From: SURF-24 sp964537965
Lineage (GTDB): Bacteria > Bacteroidota > Ignavibacteria > Ignavibacteriales > SURF-24
DNA length: 46,284 nucleotides
NCBI GenBank assembly: GCA_964537965.1
Contig: CAZIDB010000004.1
Location: 1 to 46,284, forward strand
Direction of reading: 5' to 3'
The notes under the pieces are model-generated. The model searched no databases. It saw only the letters and a program-made list of their open reading frames with translations, and had not been told where the DNA came from. Made by a program: the position numbers and the translations under genes. Of the stretch, positions 18,830 to 27,718 are shown in pieces (the first letter of the stretch is position 1; each line of letters starts with the position of its first letter).

Positions 18830-20008
18830 ATGAACGGAAAAAAGTTGCTCTCTTTTCATGCACGTGTTGTTAAAGATATTAACGAACAGGTGGTTTTAAA
18901 ACTCATTCAGGAGAATGAGATCATTTCAAGTTCAGACCTTGTTAAAATAACAGGTATGCGTCCTTCTACAATATTTAATATCCTAAAGGAATTATCTTCA
19001 CGCGGGTTGGTTTCATTTTTTGGTAAAGGCAACTCAACAGAGAAAGGTGGAAAGAAACCTTATATCTGGAAATTAAACAGGGAAGCAGCTTATGTAATCG
19101 GTCTTGATATTGAAGTTGGTGAAATGACTGCTGTAATTCTGGACTTTAACGGAGGCATAATTGCCAGAAGAATTATTAAACTCGAAATCGGCAGAAATGT
19201 TGATGAATTAGCAAGTACAATTATTACAGTAGTTGATGCAATCATAATCGAAAATAAAATTGATACGGATAAAGTTTTGGGCCTGGGGGTTGCGTTTGCG
19301 GGTGTGGTAGATTATCAGCAAGGCGTTGTTGTTATGTCCAGCATTTTACCCGAAATGAATTTTCCACTATTCGAAAAATTAAGCTCACTCCCATTTCCTG
19401 TTTTAATTGAAAATAATGCTAATGCTGCAGCCGTAGGATTAAAATGGAATGGCAATGATAAATCAAAAAGAAATTATATAACTGTTCTTGTTGAAATAGA
19501 TAAAAATGTAAGTGGGTTGGGAATCGGTATCGTCATTGAAGGTGAACTTTATCACGGCGCTTCCTTCTGTGCCGGCGAGCTCTACCCTCATCTACCGACG
19601 CTAAAGGAAATTTTATCAACTGTCCGAAGCAGATTCTCTGAAGGAAAAATTCTTAAAGATTATGTCGCTCCTCTTGAAACTATAGATATAGAGCTGCTTT
19701 TAGAAGCAGCAAAAAATGGTGATGAAATTGCAAAACTTGTATTTTCAATGATTGGAAATATTGTTGGACAAACAATTAGTCCCGCAGTAGCACTATTAAA
19801 TCCGGATACATTGATCATAACCGGTATTGTTTCCGAGATGGCAGAAGTAGTGATTAATTCCGTCCGCAAGGCAATCGAGATGAGAGTTTTATCGATAGCA
19901 AATAATACTCTGAATATACTTGTTGATAAACATCATCATTACTCTGTTGCAGTAGGGGCAGCAGCATTGATTCTTGAAGATTATTTCAGATTACCTTTTG
20001 CGAAATAA
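18830..20008 (+). CDS. ROK-family transcriptional repressor lacking the zinc-binding motif
   Basis: A 392-residue regulator with an N-terminal winged helix (about 15-85; SSSDLVKITGMRPSTIFNIL is the recognition unit) joined to a ROK sugar-sensing fold. VIGLDIEVGEMTAV replaces the ATP-binding DxGxT of ROK kinases, so it should not be a kinase. IENNANAAAVGLKW and the AGEL segment are recognisable. The CxCGxxGCxE zinc motif that normally follows AGExGH is absent: AGELYPH runs directly into LPTLKEIL. ROK regulators such as NagC and Mlc respond to amino-sugars or phosphorylated sugars. It sits 60 bases after GH92 and upstream of the GH94 operon, so it is the likely local regulator, with mannose, GlcNAc or their phosphates as candidate inducers. 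Confidence 0.85.
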   Translation: MNGKKLLSFHARVVKDINEQVVLKLIQENEIISSSDLVKITGMRPSTIFNILKELSSRGLVSFFGKGNSTEKGGKKPYIWKLNREAAYVIGLDIEVGEMTAVILDFNGGIIARRIIKLEIGRNVDELASTIITVVDAIIIENKIDTDKVLGLGVAFAGVVDYQQGVVVMSSILPEMNFPLFEKLSSLPFPVLIENNANAAAVGLKWNGNDKSKRNYITVLVEIDKNVSGLGIGIVIEGELYHGASFCAGELYPHLPTLKEILSTVRSRFSEGKILKDYVAPLETIDIELLLEAAKNGDEIAKLVFSMIGNIVGQTISPAVALLNPDTLIITGIVSEMAEVVINSVRKAIEMRVLSIANNTLNILVDKHHHYSVAVGAAALILEDYFRLPFAK

Positions 20009-20384
20009 AAGACGAATTTACCAGCATCCTTTTCAAAAGATAATATACTTATCTCTTCCGCAAGTTAAGGTTTAACCAAGTAAAACAATTTCGATAATTT
20101 CAGTCTGAAATAAACTGGAGTATCTCAACTTAGTCATACCAGCATAAAATTTATCTTAAAGCGGGCAAACGATTTGCTTTTTAATAAAATAAACTATAAC
20201 TTAGCGCCAGGTTAATTTTAGAAAAAAATAAATAAAGTGTTTCTCTTGAAATATATGGTTTTCCCACCTTCTAAATAATTGTTAAATTCTTTGAAGTCGG
20301 ATCGACACTTCTCCCGGCTTATGTAGAAAGAAATACAATGAACTTGGGAAACACCCGTTAGTATTTACAGCCCGGAGGCTATTT
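20009..20384 (+). promoter_or_regulatory. Promoter and leader region of the GH94-GH3 operon
   Basis: 376 bases without a gene. TTGCTT (20174-20179) and TATAAC (20195-20200) could be -35 and -10 boxes, although the spacer is only 15. A perfect palindrome GCAAA-cga-TTTGC (20165-20177) overlaps the -35 and is a candidate operator. The rest, about 185 bases, would be a long leader with several possible stems: TTTTAGAA with TTCTAAA, a GAAGTCG/CGAcaCTTC hairpin near 20294-20312, and GGTTTTCCCA (20257-20266) facing TTGGGAAACACC (20344-20355). It ends in a strong GGAGG ribosome site. No known riboswitch class was recognised. Confidence 0.45.
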
Positions 20385-22760
20385 ATGAATTATGGTTACT
20401 TTTCTGATGACGGAAAAGAGTTTATAATTACAAACCCGAAAACACCTACTCCCTGGATAAATTATATTTATAATGGAAATTACTTTGCTACAATATCAAA
20501 TAATGCCGGCGGAATAAGCTATTTCAAAAATCCACTGCACGGAAGAATAACCAGATACAGAATTAATGACGTACCACCTGACCGCCCCGGAAAATATATT
20601 TATGTAAAAGATAAAGACACAAAAGAATTATGGAGCTTATCCTGGCAACCTGTTGGTAAAAATAGCGAGGCATATAAAACAATCCACGGATTCGGATACA
20701 CACGCATTGAATCTGAAATTGAAAAAATAAATTCTTCTGTTTTGTACTTTGTCCCTTTGGATGATAACAGGGAAATCTGGAAAGCCTCTGTTAAAAATAA
20801 TTCAAATAAAACCCGCCGTTTATCTTTATACGGTTATGTTGAGTTTGCACTTGGACATGGAATGATCGACATTATAAATCAATGCGATGATCAGCATTTT
20901 AACCGTGTTCACTTTGATAAAAATCTAAATTCAATTTTCGCTACAAAGACATACTGGGTAACACAATCAAGCGGTACACAACAGCAGGAAAACCAGGAAT
21001 GGGATCAATGGGCATTCTTCAGTGTTAATCAACCTGTTATTAAATACGAAACCTTACGCGAACGATTTATTGGTTTGTACAGGAACGAAAACAATCCCGA
21101 AGCAATTGAAAAAGATAATCTGACTTGCAAGGATACGGATTTTGGAAACACTGTCGGTGTGCTTCAGGTTGATATAGAATTACTTCCCGGTGAGTCCAAA
21201 GATGTAATTTTCTCGCTGGGTGTAATTCCTAAAACAGAATTTGAATCCCAGAAAAACTCAACTCTTAAAAAATATACTTCTATTGATGAAATTGATAATG
21301 CATTAAACAAAGTAAGATCCTGGTGGGAAGGCTTTTTTAACCATGCCAAAGTTGAAACATCAGACAAAATATTAAATACTTTCATGAATTACTGGATTCA
21401 ATACCAGGCAAGAGTTGCTTTTGATGTTGGAAGAGTTGCAAGTTTTTATTATTGGGGAATAAGCCGCGGTTTCGGCTTCAGGGATACTTCGCAGGATGTA
21501 ATAGCAGTAACAATATCGGATCCTGAAAAAGCAAAAGAAAGAATTTTATTTTTAGCAAAACAGATGTTTACAGACGGCAGAGCTTATCATCATTTTTATA
21601 ATGAAGGAGCCGGAGAATTAACCAAGCATTGTGATGACCCGCTGTGGTTCATACTTGCAGTTACTGTATATATCCAGGAGACGGGTGATTTTTCAATCCT
21701 TGAACAACTTGCCCCCTTTGCCGATAATAGTGAAGGAACTATCCTTGAGCATATGTTTGCAGTGGTTAAGTTCGTGGAGAATAATCTTGCAAAACATAAT
21801 CTTCCTTTCTTTGGCAGAGGAGATTGGAACGATACTCTTGATTATATTGGTGGAGATGACGGCGGTGAAAGTGTTTGGGGCGCTATGTTTTATGTTACAA
21901 TGCTTAACCGGTTCATGGATCTCTTGGAAAACATAAAAGTAGAAAGCAAGGACATAAAAGTTTTACGTGACAAAATTAGCAAGAGTATAGATGATTATTG
22001 CTGGGATGGCGAGTGGTATATTCGTGCGTTCGGAATGAATGACAAGAGGATTGGCTCAAAAGCAAATAAGTACGGAAAGATTTTTATAAATACTCAAAGT
22101 TGGCCCGTACTTGCAAAATTGCCTGATAAAAAAAGATTAATTTCCGCTCTTGATAGTGCAAAAAAATATCTTGATTCGGAATACGGTCCAAAAATATGTG
22201 CACCTGCATTCAGAGAAATTGACCCTAACATTGGTTTGATTACAAGATGCGTGGCAGGTAAAAAAGAAAATGCAGCCGTCTTTAATCACCCTACCTGCTG
22301 GTTAATCCAGGCTGAGTGCCTGATGGGCAGGGGCAATCAGGCTTTTGAATATTTCAAAAAACTTCTTCCTAATAGGGTTGACTCAGATATCTATCAGGCT
22401 GAGCCATATGTTTACTCTCAGTATATTACAAGCGATGAACATGGTGAACCGGGTAAAGCAAGTCATTCCTGGCAAACCGGAACTGCTTCCTGGATGTACA
22501 GAATTGCATTTGATTACATTACAGGAGTAAGGCCAACTTACCCGGGCTTAATGATAGATCCCGTAATACCTTCTGAATGGAAATCATTCAAAGTAGAGAG
22601 AAAATACAGAGGCACTGTTTATAAAATTGAAGTTGAGAATCCGGATGGTGTTGAACACGGAGTAAAGCAAATTAGCGTTGACGGAAAGGTTATTCAGGGA
22701 AATGTTCTACCTGTGACCGGAACAGAGGTATGTTATGTTAAAGTTATTATGGGAAATTAA
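20385..22760 (+). CDS. GH94 glycoside phosphorylase (candidate N,N'-diacetylchitobiose phosphorylase)
   Basis: A 791-residue cytoplasmic enzyme (no signal peptide) that should cleave a beta-linked disaccharide with phosphate, giving a sugar 1-phosphate. It matches GH94 end to end: the start NYGYFSDDGKEFIITNP, the beta-sandwich (about 1-290), GFRDTSQD near 364-371, DWND at 480-483 carrying the general acid, and ENAAVFNHPTCWLIQAE in the phosphate-binding part. Length equals that of cellobiose and chitobiose phosphorylases. The local pattern (APAFREIDPNIGLITR, GGESVWGAMF) reads closer to chitobiose than cellobiose phosphorylase, judged from memory only. With GH130 and GH18 beside it, GlcNAc-GlcNAc from the N-glycan core is an attractive substrate. 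First gene of the operon, preceded by GGAGG. Confidence 0.88.
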   Translation: MNYGYFSDDGKEFIITNPKTPTPWINYIYNGNYFATISNNAGGISYFKNPLHGRITRYRINDVPPDRPGKYIYVKDKDTKELWSLSWQPVGKNSEAYKTIHGFGYTRIESEIEKINSSVLYFVPLDDNREIWKASVKNNSNKTRRLSLYGYVEFALGHGMIDIINQCDDQHFNRVHFDKNLNSIFATKTYWVTQSSGTQQQENQEWDQWAFFSVNQPVIKYETLRERFIGLYRNENNPEAIEKDNLTCKDTDFGNTVGVLQVDIELLPGESKDVIFSLGVIPKTEFESQKNSTLKKYTSIDEIDNALNKVRSWWEGFFNHAKVETSDKILNTFMNYWIQYQARVAFDVGRVASFYYWGISRGFGFRDTSQDVIAVTISDPEKAKERILFLAKQMFTDGRAYHHFYNEGAGELTKHCDDPLWFILAVTVYIQETGDFSILEQLAPFADNSEGTILEHMFAVVKFVENNLAKHNLPFFGRGDWNDTLDYIGGDDGGESVWGAMFYVTMLNRFMDLLENIKVESKDIKVLRDKISKSIDDYCWDGEWYIRAFGMNDKRIGSKANKYGKIFINTQSWPVLAKLPDKKRLISALDSAKKYLDSEYGPKICAPAFREIDPNIGLITRCVAGKKENAAVFNHPTCWLIQAECLMGRGNQAFEYFKKLLPNRVDSDIYQAEPYVYSQYITSDEHGEPGKASHSWQTGTASWMYRIAFDYITGVRPTYPGLMIDPVIPSEWKSFKVERKYRGTVYKIEVENPDGVEHGVKQISVDGKVIQGNVLPVTGTEVCYVKVIMGN

Positions 22761-22882
22761 AACAACAATATTCTCTGCCTGATCCGGTTGTTTTCAAAAT
22801 AGCATTCACGAATCTATTAAAAACTCTGCCGGAATAAGAAATTATTCTGACAGATATTTTTTATTATCAAAAAGTATTTTAC

Positions 22883-24118
22883 ATGAGAAAAAATTCACCA
22901 CAAATTTCTGCCGCAATATTTTTTTTAATTATTCTTGCTTCCCCACTTATTCAAAATATCAAGGCTGAAATTCCATCTGCCGGAAACAACAAAGTTGCCT
23001 ATTATGTTTATGATTCAGGAGGACCTGATCATTATCCGCTTACATCTTTTACGGATGAAGCGAATGTAGTTGTACTGTTTGAAGGCAAGTTATGGGAATT
23101 GGCAGATTCAGTTCATTATGAAACCGGTTGGATGAGAAACGTTAATTATCACTATTACAGTGAAATAATAAGAGATGTAAGAATCCTGCAATCAAAGGGC
23201 GTAAAGGTGCTTATTAATGTTGATGATGCAGCTTCATGGAGCACAGCAACACCATTTACAACTTATGATGGAATTGCATATGATTATAAACAGTTCGCAG
23301 CATTTATAAAAGCTTGTGCAATTGATTCTTTACATCTTGATGGTATTTCCCTTGATATTGAACATGGGGCATCTTGGAATGAACCATATAAGAATTTGTT
23401 AATGGAACTTGGTAAATATTTCGGACCTAAGTCTTCCGACAGTTCTTCACAGATGTATATTGCAGCAATATATACTGGCGGGGCACCGGGTTCCTCACTT
23501 GGTAAATCCGCGGAAGTAACTTCATATATGAATTTTATTATGGATATGGCTTATTTTAATTACAATTATATAAATCGTTTTAACCAATGGGCTAATTCAA
23601 TTGGTACAACAAAAACTATGATTGGCGTTCTTAATGATTATTTTACCATGGATTATGCAACAAGTGTTGCAAAGTGGCAGCCGTCTATGGGTACAAAAGC
23701 GGGAGTCATGGTTTATGCTGCCAATAATCTTAAGTCTTACACTGATTCGGTTTTCAGATCACTTTCTGTTCCTTCTACAGATGTGAATGAACCAGAACAA
23801 AATATTCCTCAGAATTATGCCTTGCTGCAGAACTTTCCAAATCCTTTTAATCCTTCCACTACTATTTCGTATTCATTACCGCAAACCGGAAGAGTTAGTT
23901 TGAAGGTTTATGATTTGCTTGGAAGTGAGATACTAACTTTGGTGAATGAAGAAAAACCTGCCGGAAATTATAATGCAGAATTTTCCGCCGAAGGAGGACC
24001 CACCTCTGGCGGAAATGGTTCTGCACTTTCAAGCGGAGTATATTTTGCCAGACTGATTGTTGAAACAGAAAATAATAAATCATATACTAATACCATTAAA
24101 ATGATGCTAAGTAAATAA
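22883..24118 (+). CDS. GH18 endo-glycosidase with T9SS sorting domain (candidate endo-beta-N-acetylglucosaminidase)
   Basis: A 411-residue exported protein (signal peptide about 1-29). A short GH18 barrel covers residues 30-300. Its motif DGISLDIE (Asp153, Asp158, Glu160) is the DGxxxDxE signature with the catalytic acid Glu160 and the preceding Asp needed for substrate-assisted catalysis. Residues about 312-411 are a type A T9SS sorting domain (QNFPNPFNPSTTISYSLP). The barrel is short, as in EndoH/EndoF-type enzymes, and it lacks chitin-binding modules, so cutting the GlcNAc-GlcNAc core of N-glycans at the cell surface is favoured over chitinase activity. The sorting domain has an in-frame extra segment (EGGPTSGGN) made by a palindromic repeat. 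No clear ribosome site is seen. Confidence 0.85.
   Translation: MRKNSPQISAAIFFLIILASPLIQNIKAEIPSAGNNKVAYYVYDSGGPDHYPLTSFTDEANVVVLFEGKLWELADSVHYETGWMRNVNYHYYSEIIRDVRILQSKGVKVLINVDDAASWSTATPFTTYDGIAYDYKQFAAFIKACAIDSLHLDGISLDIEHGASWNEPYKNLLMELGKYFGPKSSDSSSQMYIAAIYTGGAPGSSLGKSAEVTSYMNFIMDMAYFNYNYINRFNQWANSIGTTKTMIGVLNDYFTMDYATSVAKWQPSMGTKAGVMVYAANNLKSYTDSVFRSLSVPSTDVNEPEQNIPQNYALLQNFPNPFNPSTTISYSLPQTGRVSLKVYDLLGSEILTLVNEEKPAGNYNAEFSAEGGPTSGGNGSALSSGVYFARLIVETENNKSYTNTIKMMLSK
23982..24015. repeat. Palindromic element inside the GH18 sorting domain
   Basis: Perfect 8-base arms TTTCCGCC (23982-23989) and GGCGGAAA (24008-24015) enclose an inner GAGG/CCTC pairing. In protein it encodes part of AEGGPTSGGNG, which the sorting domain of the 534-residue protein downstream lacks (FQAAGNDLSSG against FSAEGGPTSGGNGSALSSG). 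The inserted length keeps the frame. Confidence 0.6.
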
Positions 24119-24153
24119 AAATATCTTTTCATCACCTTAAAAGAAAAATCAAT

Positions 24154-25116
24154 ATGCTAAAACGAAATACAAAAAACCCAATTCTTACACGCACGGACAT
24201 TCCTGACATTCAGCCAAATGTTGTTGATGTTTCATCAGTCTTTAATCCTGGTGCAGTTAAATATAATGGCAAATATATTCTTCTGCTTCGTGTTCAAAAC
24301 AGGGGAAGAGAAACTTTTATTATGCAGGCAGAAAGCGATAACGGTGTTGATTTCAAAGTTGAAAATAAAATTGTTGATTTTAAAGGAATTGAAAAGATTA
24401 AAGAGAAAATTTATCACATCTACGATGCGCGTATTACAAAGCTGGAAGATAATTATTATGTTATGTTTGCAATGGATATGGATGCAGGCTGCTCATTAGG
24501 ACTTGCAAAAACTAAATCATTTAAAGAGTATGAATTTCTTGGTATAGTTTCCGATGGAGATATCCGCAACGGTGTTTTATTCCCCGAAAAAATAAATGGT
24601 AAATATGTACGCTTCGACAGACCAAATAAAGTTCAACTTGAAGGCGGACCGTCGTCAGGCAATACAATCTGTATGTCAGAATCTGATGATTTGATGAAAT
24701 GGAAAACAGTAAAAGCAGTTATGAGTGGACGATTCCATTACTGGGATGAAAATATCGGCTCAGGTCCTTCTCCTGTAAAGACAAGAGAAGGCTGGTTACA
24801 TATTTTTCACGGAGTTGCAACTCATTTTGCCAGTTCTAATATTTACCAGGCCGGCGTTTCTCTTCATGATTTAAATGACCCTTCCATTATAATTGGAAGA
24901 GGAAAATATAACATACTTGAACCAAGAGAAATATTTGAGTTGACAGGTCAGGTACAGAACGTTGTGTTCCCCAGCGGAATGATAGTGGAAGAATTTGATA
25001 ATGAAGGTTATGCTAAGCCTGAAAGTAAAGTACTGGTTTATTATGGCGCAGCAGATACAGTTGTGGGTCTTGCAACTTCAACCATTAAAGAATTAATTGA
25101 AGCTGCCAAATTATAA
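24154..25116 (+). CDS. GH130 beta-1,4-mannosyl-N-acetylglucosamine phosphorylase (predicted)
   Basis: A 320-residue cytoplasmic enzyme with the five-bladed propeller fold of GH130. The catalytic Asp is in IYDARIT near residue 90. Other family motifs are VFNPGAVKYNGKYILLLRVQNR near the N-terminus, a conserved RFDRPNK, GPSPVKTREGWLHIFHG and YYGAADT. The length fits the GH130_1/GH130_2 subgroups (about 320-330). GH130_2 enzymes such as the Bacteroides N-glycan enzyme phosphorolyse Man-beta-1,4-GlcNAc to mannose 1-phosphate and GlcNAc. That substrate is exactly what GH18 plus alpha-mannosidases leave, so the context supports it over mannan-oligosaccharide phosphorylase. It follows GH18 by 35 bases. 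Confidence 0.9.
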   Translation: MLKRNTKNPILTRTDIPDIQPNVVDVSSVFNPGAVKYNGKYILLLRVQNRGRETFIMQAESDNGVDFKVENKIVDFKGIEKIKEKIYHIYDARITKLEDNYYVMFAMDMDAGCSLGLAKTKSFKEYEFLGIVSDGDIRNGVLFPEKINGKYVRFDRPNKVQLEGGPSSGNTICMSESDDLMKWKTVKAVMSGRFHYWDENIGSGPSPVKTREGWLHIFHGVATHFASSNIYQAGVSLHDLNDPSIIIGRGKYNILEPREIFELTGQVQNVVFPSGMIVEEFDNEGYAKPESKVLVYYGAADTVVGLATSTIKELIEAAKL

Positions 25117-25117
25117 A

Positions 25118-25162
25118 TTTCTTCTTTGCGTCTTTGTTCCACCTGCAGGCGGATTTACGGTG
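25118..25162. repeat. Dispersed repeat with nested palindrome between GH130 and CBM9 genes
   Basis: TTTCTTCTTTGCGTCTTTG (25118-25136) matches 39939-39957 in the his operon with one difference. Directly after it, TCCACCTG-CAGGCGGA (25139-25154) is a near-perfect palindrome related to the arm of the element in the GH18 gene. The following atttacggtgaa resembles the other end of the common 'CTTTGCGTCTTTGCGGTGAA' type repeat, as if the palindrome interrupted it. Confidence 0.55.
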
Positions 25163-25212
25163 AATTAAACAAGAGTAATTTTTAACAACAGAAATTATCC
25201 CGGATAGTTAAT

Positions 25213-26313
25213 ATGATGAAATCATTTGTTATACTTTTTCTATCGGCCACTATTTATTTCGCTCAGTCAATACCAAAACCATCAATTGAATTTTCACCAA
25301 AGAAATATATTTGTTACAAATCAGATGAGGCTTTAACTGTTGATGGAAATATTACAGAACAATCGTGGGAAAAGGCAGAATGGACTGATGATTTTATTGA
25401 TATTGAAGGGCTTGCAAAACCAATTCCCAGATTCAGAACACGCTGTAAAATGCTGTGGGATGAAAATTATTTTTTTGTAGCGGCAGAAATATCCGAACCT
25501 GATATATGGGGTTACCTAAAAAACCGTGATGATATTATTTTCTTTGATAATGATTTCGAAATCTTTATCGATCCGGACGGTGATACCCACCGATACAGTG
25601 AATTTGAAATGAACGCTTTAAATACTGTCTGGGATCTTTTTCTTGTTCTTCCCTACAGGGATACTAAAAATGCAGCAGTTCATAACTGGGATATAAAAGG
25701 ATTAAAAACAGGCACTTCAATTAACGGCACTGTAAATAAAGCCGGTGATAAAGATGTTTGCTGGACAGCAGAAGTTGCATTTCCGTGGCAGGCTTTTAAG
25801 GAGATTGCGGAAACTTCTGTCCCTCCAAAAAATAATGATCAATGGCGTGTTAATTTCTCACGTGTTGAATGGAAGACTGAAGTGAAAGATGATAAGTATG
25901 TAAAGCAAATTAATCCTGCTACAGGCAAATCATATCCTGAGGATAATTGGGTATGGTCACCGCAGGGTGTTGTAAATATGCATTACCCTGAAATGTGGGG
26001 ATTCGTTCAGTTTGCCGATGCAATAGTTGGAAATAAAAAAGTTTCTTTTGTTAATAATCCTGATGAAGAAGTTAAGTGGTTTTTAAGAGAAATTTATTAT
26101 AAGCAATGCGCTAACTTTGAAAAGAATAAAAAGTATTTGACGAGTTTTGAAGAACTTAATATTGATAAAAAAAATATTCCAGGATTTTTATTTCCTCCTG
26201 TAATTGAATGCACATCAAATATGTTTGAAGCTTCAATTCAATCAGAAGATGGTACAAAGATAATTCATATAAGGAATGACGGCTTAACCTGGATTTCAGA
26301 AATAAAGAAGTAA
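25213..26313 (+). CDS. Carbohydrate-binding family 9-like exported protein
   Basis: A 366-residue protein with a signal peptide (about 1-17, FAQS) and one DOMON/CBM9-like beta-sandwich (about 30-250). The family pattern is easy to see: ALTVDGNITEQSWEKAEWTDDF, then MLWDENYFFVAAEISEPDIW, FDNDFEIFIDPDGDTHRYSEFEMNA split by turns, and AEVAFPWQAF. These domains bind sugars or act as accessory proteins, and similar stand-alone genes sit beside glycosidases in Bacteroidota. The C-terminal 110 residues have no recognised domain. It lies between GH130 and GH125 in the same operon. A role in holding glycans in the periplasm or outer leaflet is inferred. Confidence 0.8.
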   Translation: MMKSFVILFLSATIYFAQSIPKPSIEFSPKKYICYKSDEALTVDGNITEQSWEKAEWTDDFIDIEGLAKPIPRFRTRCKMLWDENYFFVAAEISEPDIWGYLKNRDDIIFFDNDFEIFIDPDGDTHRYSEFEMNALNTVWDLFLVLPYRDTKNAAVHNWDIKGLKTGTSINGTVNKAGDKDVCWTAEVAFPWQAFKEIAETSVPPKNNDQWRVNFSRVEWKTEVKDDKYVKQINPATGKSYPEDNWVWSPQGVVNMHYPEMWGFVQFADAIVGNKKVSFVNNPDEEVKWFLREIYYKQCANFEKNKKYLTSFEELNIDKKNIPGFLFPPVIECTSNMFEASIQSEDGTKIIHIRNDGLTWISEIKK

Positions 26314-26353
26314 TTTTTAACCTTTTAACTTTTCAATCTTTTTAACAAAGAAT

Positions 26354-27691
26354 ATGAATAACCGCCCATCAATAGAAGATAGAAAATTTACAAGTGCTGT
26401 AATTGAAAATAAGATTTCAGAAGTAAAAGATTTTATTGCCGATAAAGAATTAGCTTCTCTTTTCGAAAATTGCTTTCCCAATACGCTTGATACAACTGTA
26501 AATTTCAAAATTGAAAATGGTGTGCCGGATACGTTTGTAATTACTGGTGATATTAATGCGATGTGGCTGCGCGATTCAAGTGCACAGGTATGGCCTTACC
26601 TCAACTTTATAAATGAAGACTCATCTTTGACAGACATGATCCGCGGAGTAATTAACCGGCAGACGAAATGTATCCTGCTTGATCCTTATGCAAACGCATT
26701 TACAGATGGAGATGTAAGTAGTGAATGGGCAGACGATTTTACAGAGATGAAGCCGGGAGTTCATGAGCGTAAATGGGAAATTGATTCCCTGTGCTACCCT
26801 GTTCGTTTAGCTTATTCATATTGGAAGACTACAAATGATTCATCGTGTTTTACTGATGAGTGGAAAAAGGCAGCTAAGTTAATTGTAAAAACATTTAAAG
26901 AGCAGCAAAGAAAAAATGATCGCGGTACATACAGATTTGGAAGAGCAACTTCCTGGAGTACTGATACTGTTCCGGGCAATGGTTTCGGTAATCCGGTTGA
27001 GCCTGTTGGTTTAATTGTTTCTGTTTTCAGGCCCTCAGATGACGCAACAATTTTTCCTTTCCTTATTCCCTCAAATTATTTTGCTGTAATTACACTTAGA
27101 AAAATTGCTGATATTTTTACTAAGCTTTTCAACGAAGATGAATTCGCTTCGGAATGTGTAAGCTTAGCAGCAGAAATTAAGAATGCCATAAAGCAATATG
27201 CAATTGTTGATCATCTCCACTTTGGAGAAATATTCGCATACGAAGTAGATGGCTTTGGAAATAAATTATTTACGGATGATGCTAACATTCCTAATCTATT
27301 ATCCCTTCCCTATCTTGAATGCTGTTCTCAAACCGATAAAGTTTATTTGAACACACGAAATTTTGTGCTTAGCAGATTCAATCCGTATTTCTTTAAGGGA
27401 AATGCTGCAGAAGGAATCGGAAGCCCTCACACATTAGTAAATAAAATCTGGCCGTTAAGTATTACGATGAGAGCTTTAACAAGCAATGATGAAGAAGAAA
27501 TTATCCATTGCCTGAATTACCTGAAATCCTCACATGCTGGTATGGGATTTATGCACGAATCATTTGATAAAGATAATGCTAAAGATTTTACACGCAGTTG
27601 GTTTGCATGGGCAAATTCTCTCTTTGGTGAGTTGATATTACAACTCTACAACGAAAATCCATCTTTACTTAAGCGAAAACAATACTATTAA
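26354..27691 (+). CDS. GH125 exo-alpha-1,6-mannosidase
   Basis: A 445-residue (alpha/alpha)6-barrel enzyme without a signal peptide, so cytoplasmic. GH125 motifs are GDINAMWLRDSSAQVWPYL (Asp74 in LRDSS), WEIDSLCYPVRLAYSYWK, RPSDDATIFPFLIPSN, GSPHTLVNKIWPLS and GFMHESFDKDNAKDFTRSWFAW, which holds the candidate catalytic base. Characterised GH125 enzymes remove alpha-1,6-linked mannose from N-glycan cores. Its placement 40 bases after the CBM9 gene and its cytoplasmic location suggest that a short alpha-1,6-mannosylated oligosaccharide is imported and finished here before GH130 acts. No Shine-Dalgarno is evident. Confidence 0.93.
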   Translation: MNNRPSIEDRKFTSAVIENKISEVKDFIADKELASLFENCFPNTLDTTVNFKIENGVPDTFVITGDINAMWLRDSSAQVWPYLNFINEDSSLTDMIRGVINRQTKCILLDPYANAFTDGDVSSEWADDFTEMKPGVHERKWEIDSLCYPVRLAYSYWKTTNDSSCFTDEWKKAAKLIVKTFKEQQRKNDRGTYRFGRATSWSTDTVPGNGFGNPVEPVGLIVSVFRPSDDATIFPFLIPSNYFAVITLRKIADIFTKLFNEDEFASECVSLAAEIKNAIKQYAIVDHLHFGEIFAYEVDGFGNKLFTDDANIPNLLSLPYLECCSQTDKVYLNTRNFVLSRFNPYFFKGNAAEGIGSPHTLVNKIWPLSITMRALTSNDEEEIIHCLNYLKSSHAGMGFMHESFDKDNAKDFTRSWFAWANSLFGELILQLYNENPSLLKRKQYY

Positions 27692-27718
27692 AATATTTCA
27701 AAATAAATCAGAAGCATC

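Noticed and set aside
20203..20208. AGCGCC upstream of GH94, recalling the glmS ribozyme 5' end
   Set aside because: The rest of the glmS core (pairing partners and GGGUGCCC-type segments) is not seen, and the downstream gene is not glmS.
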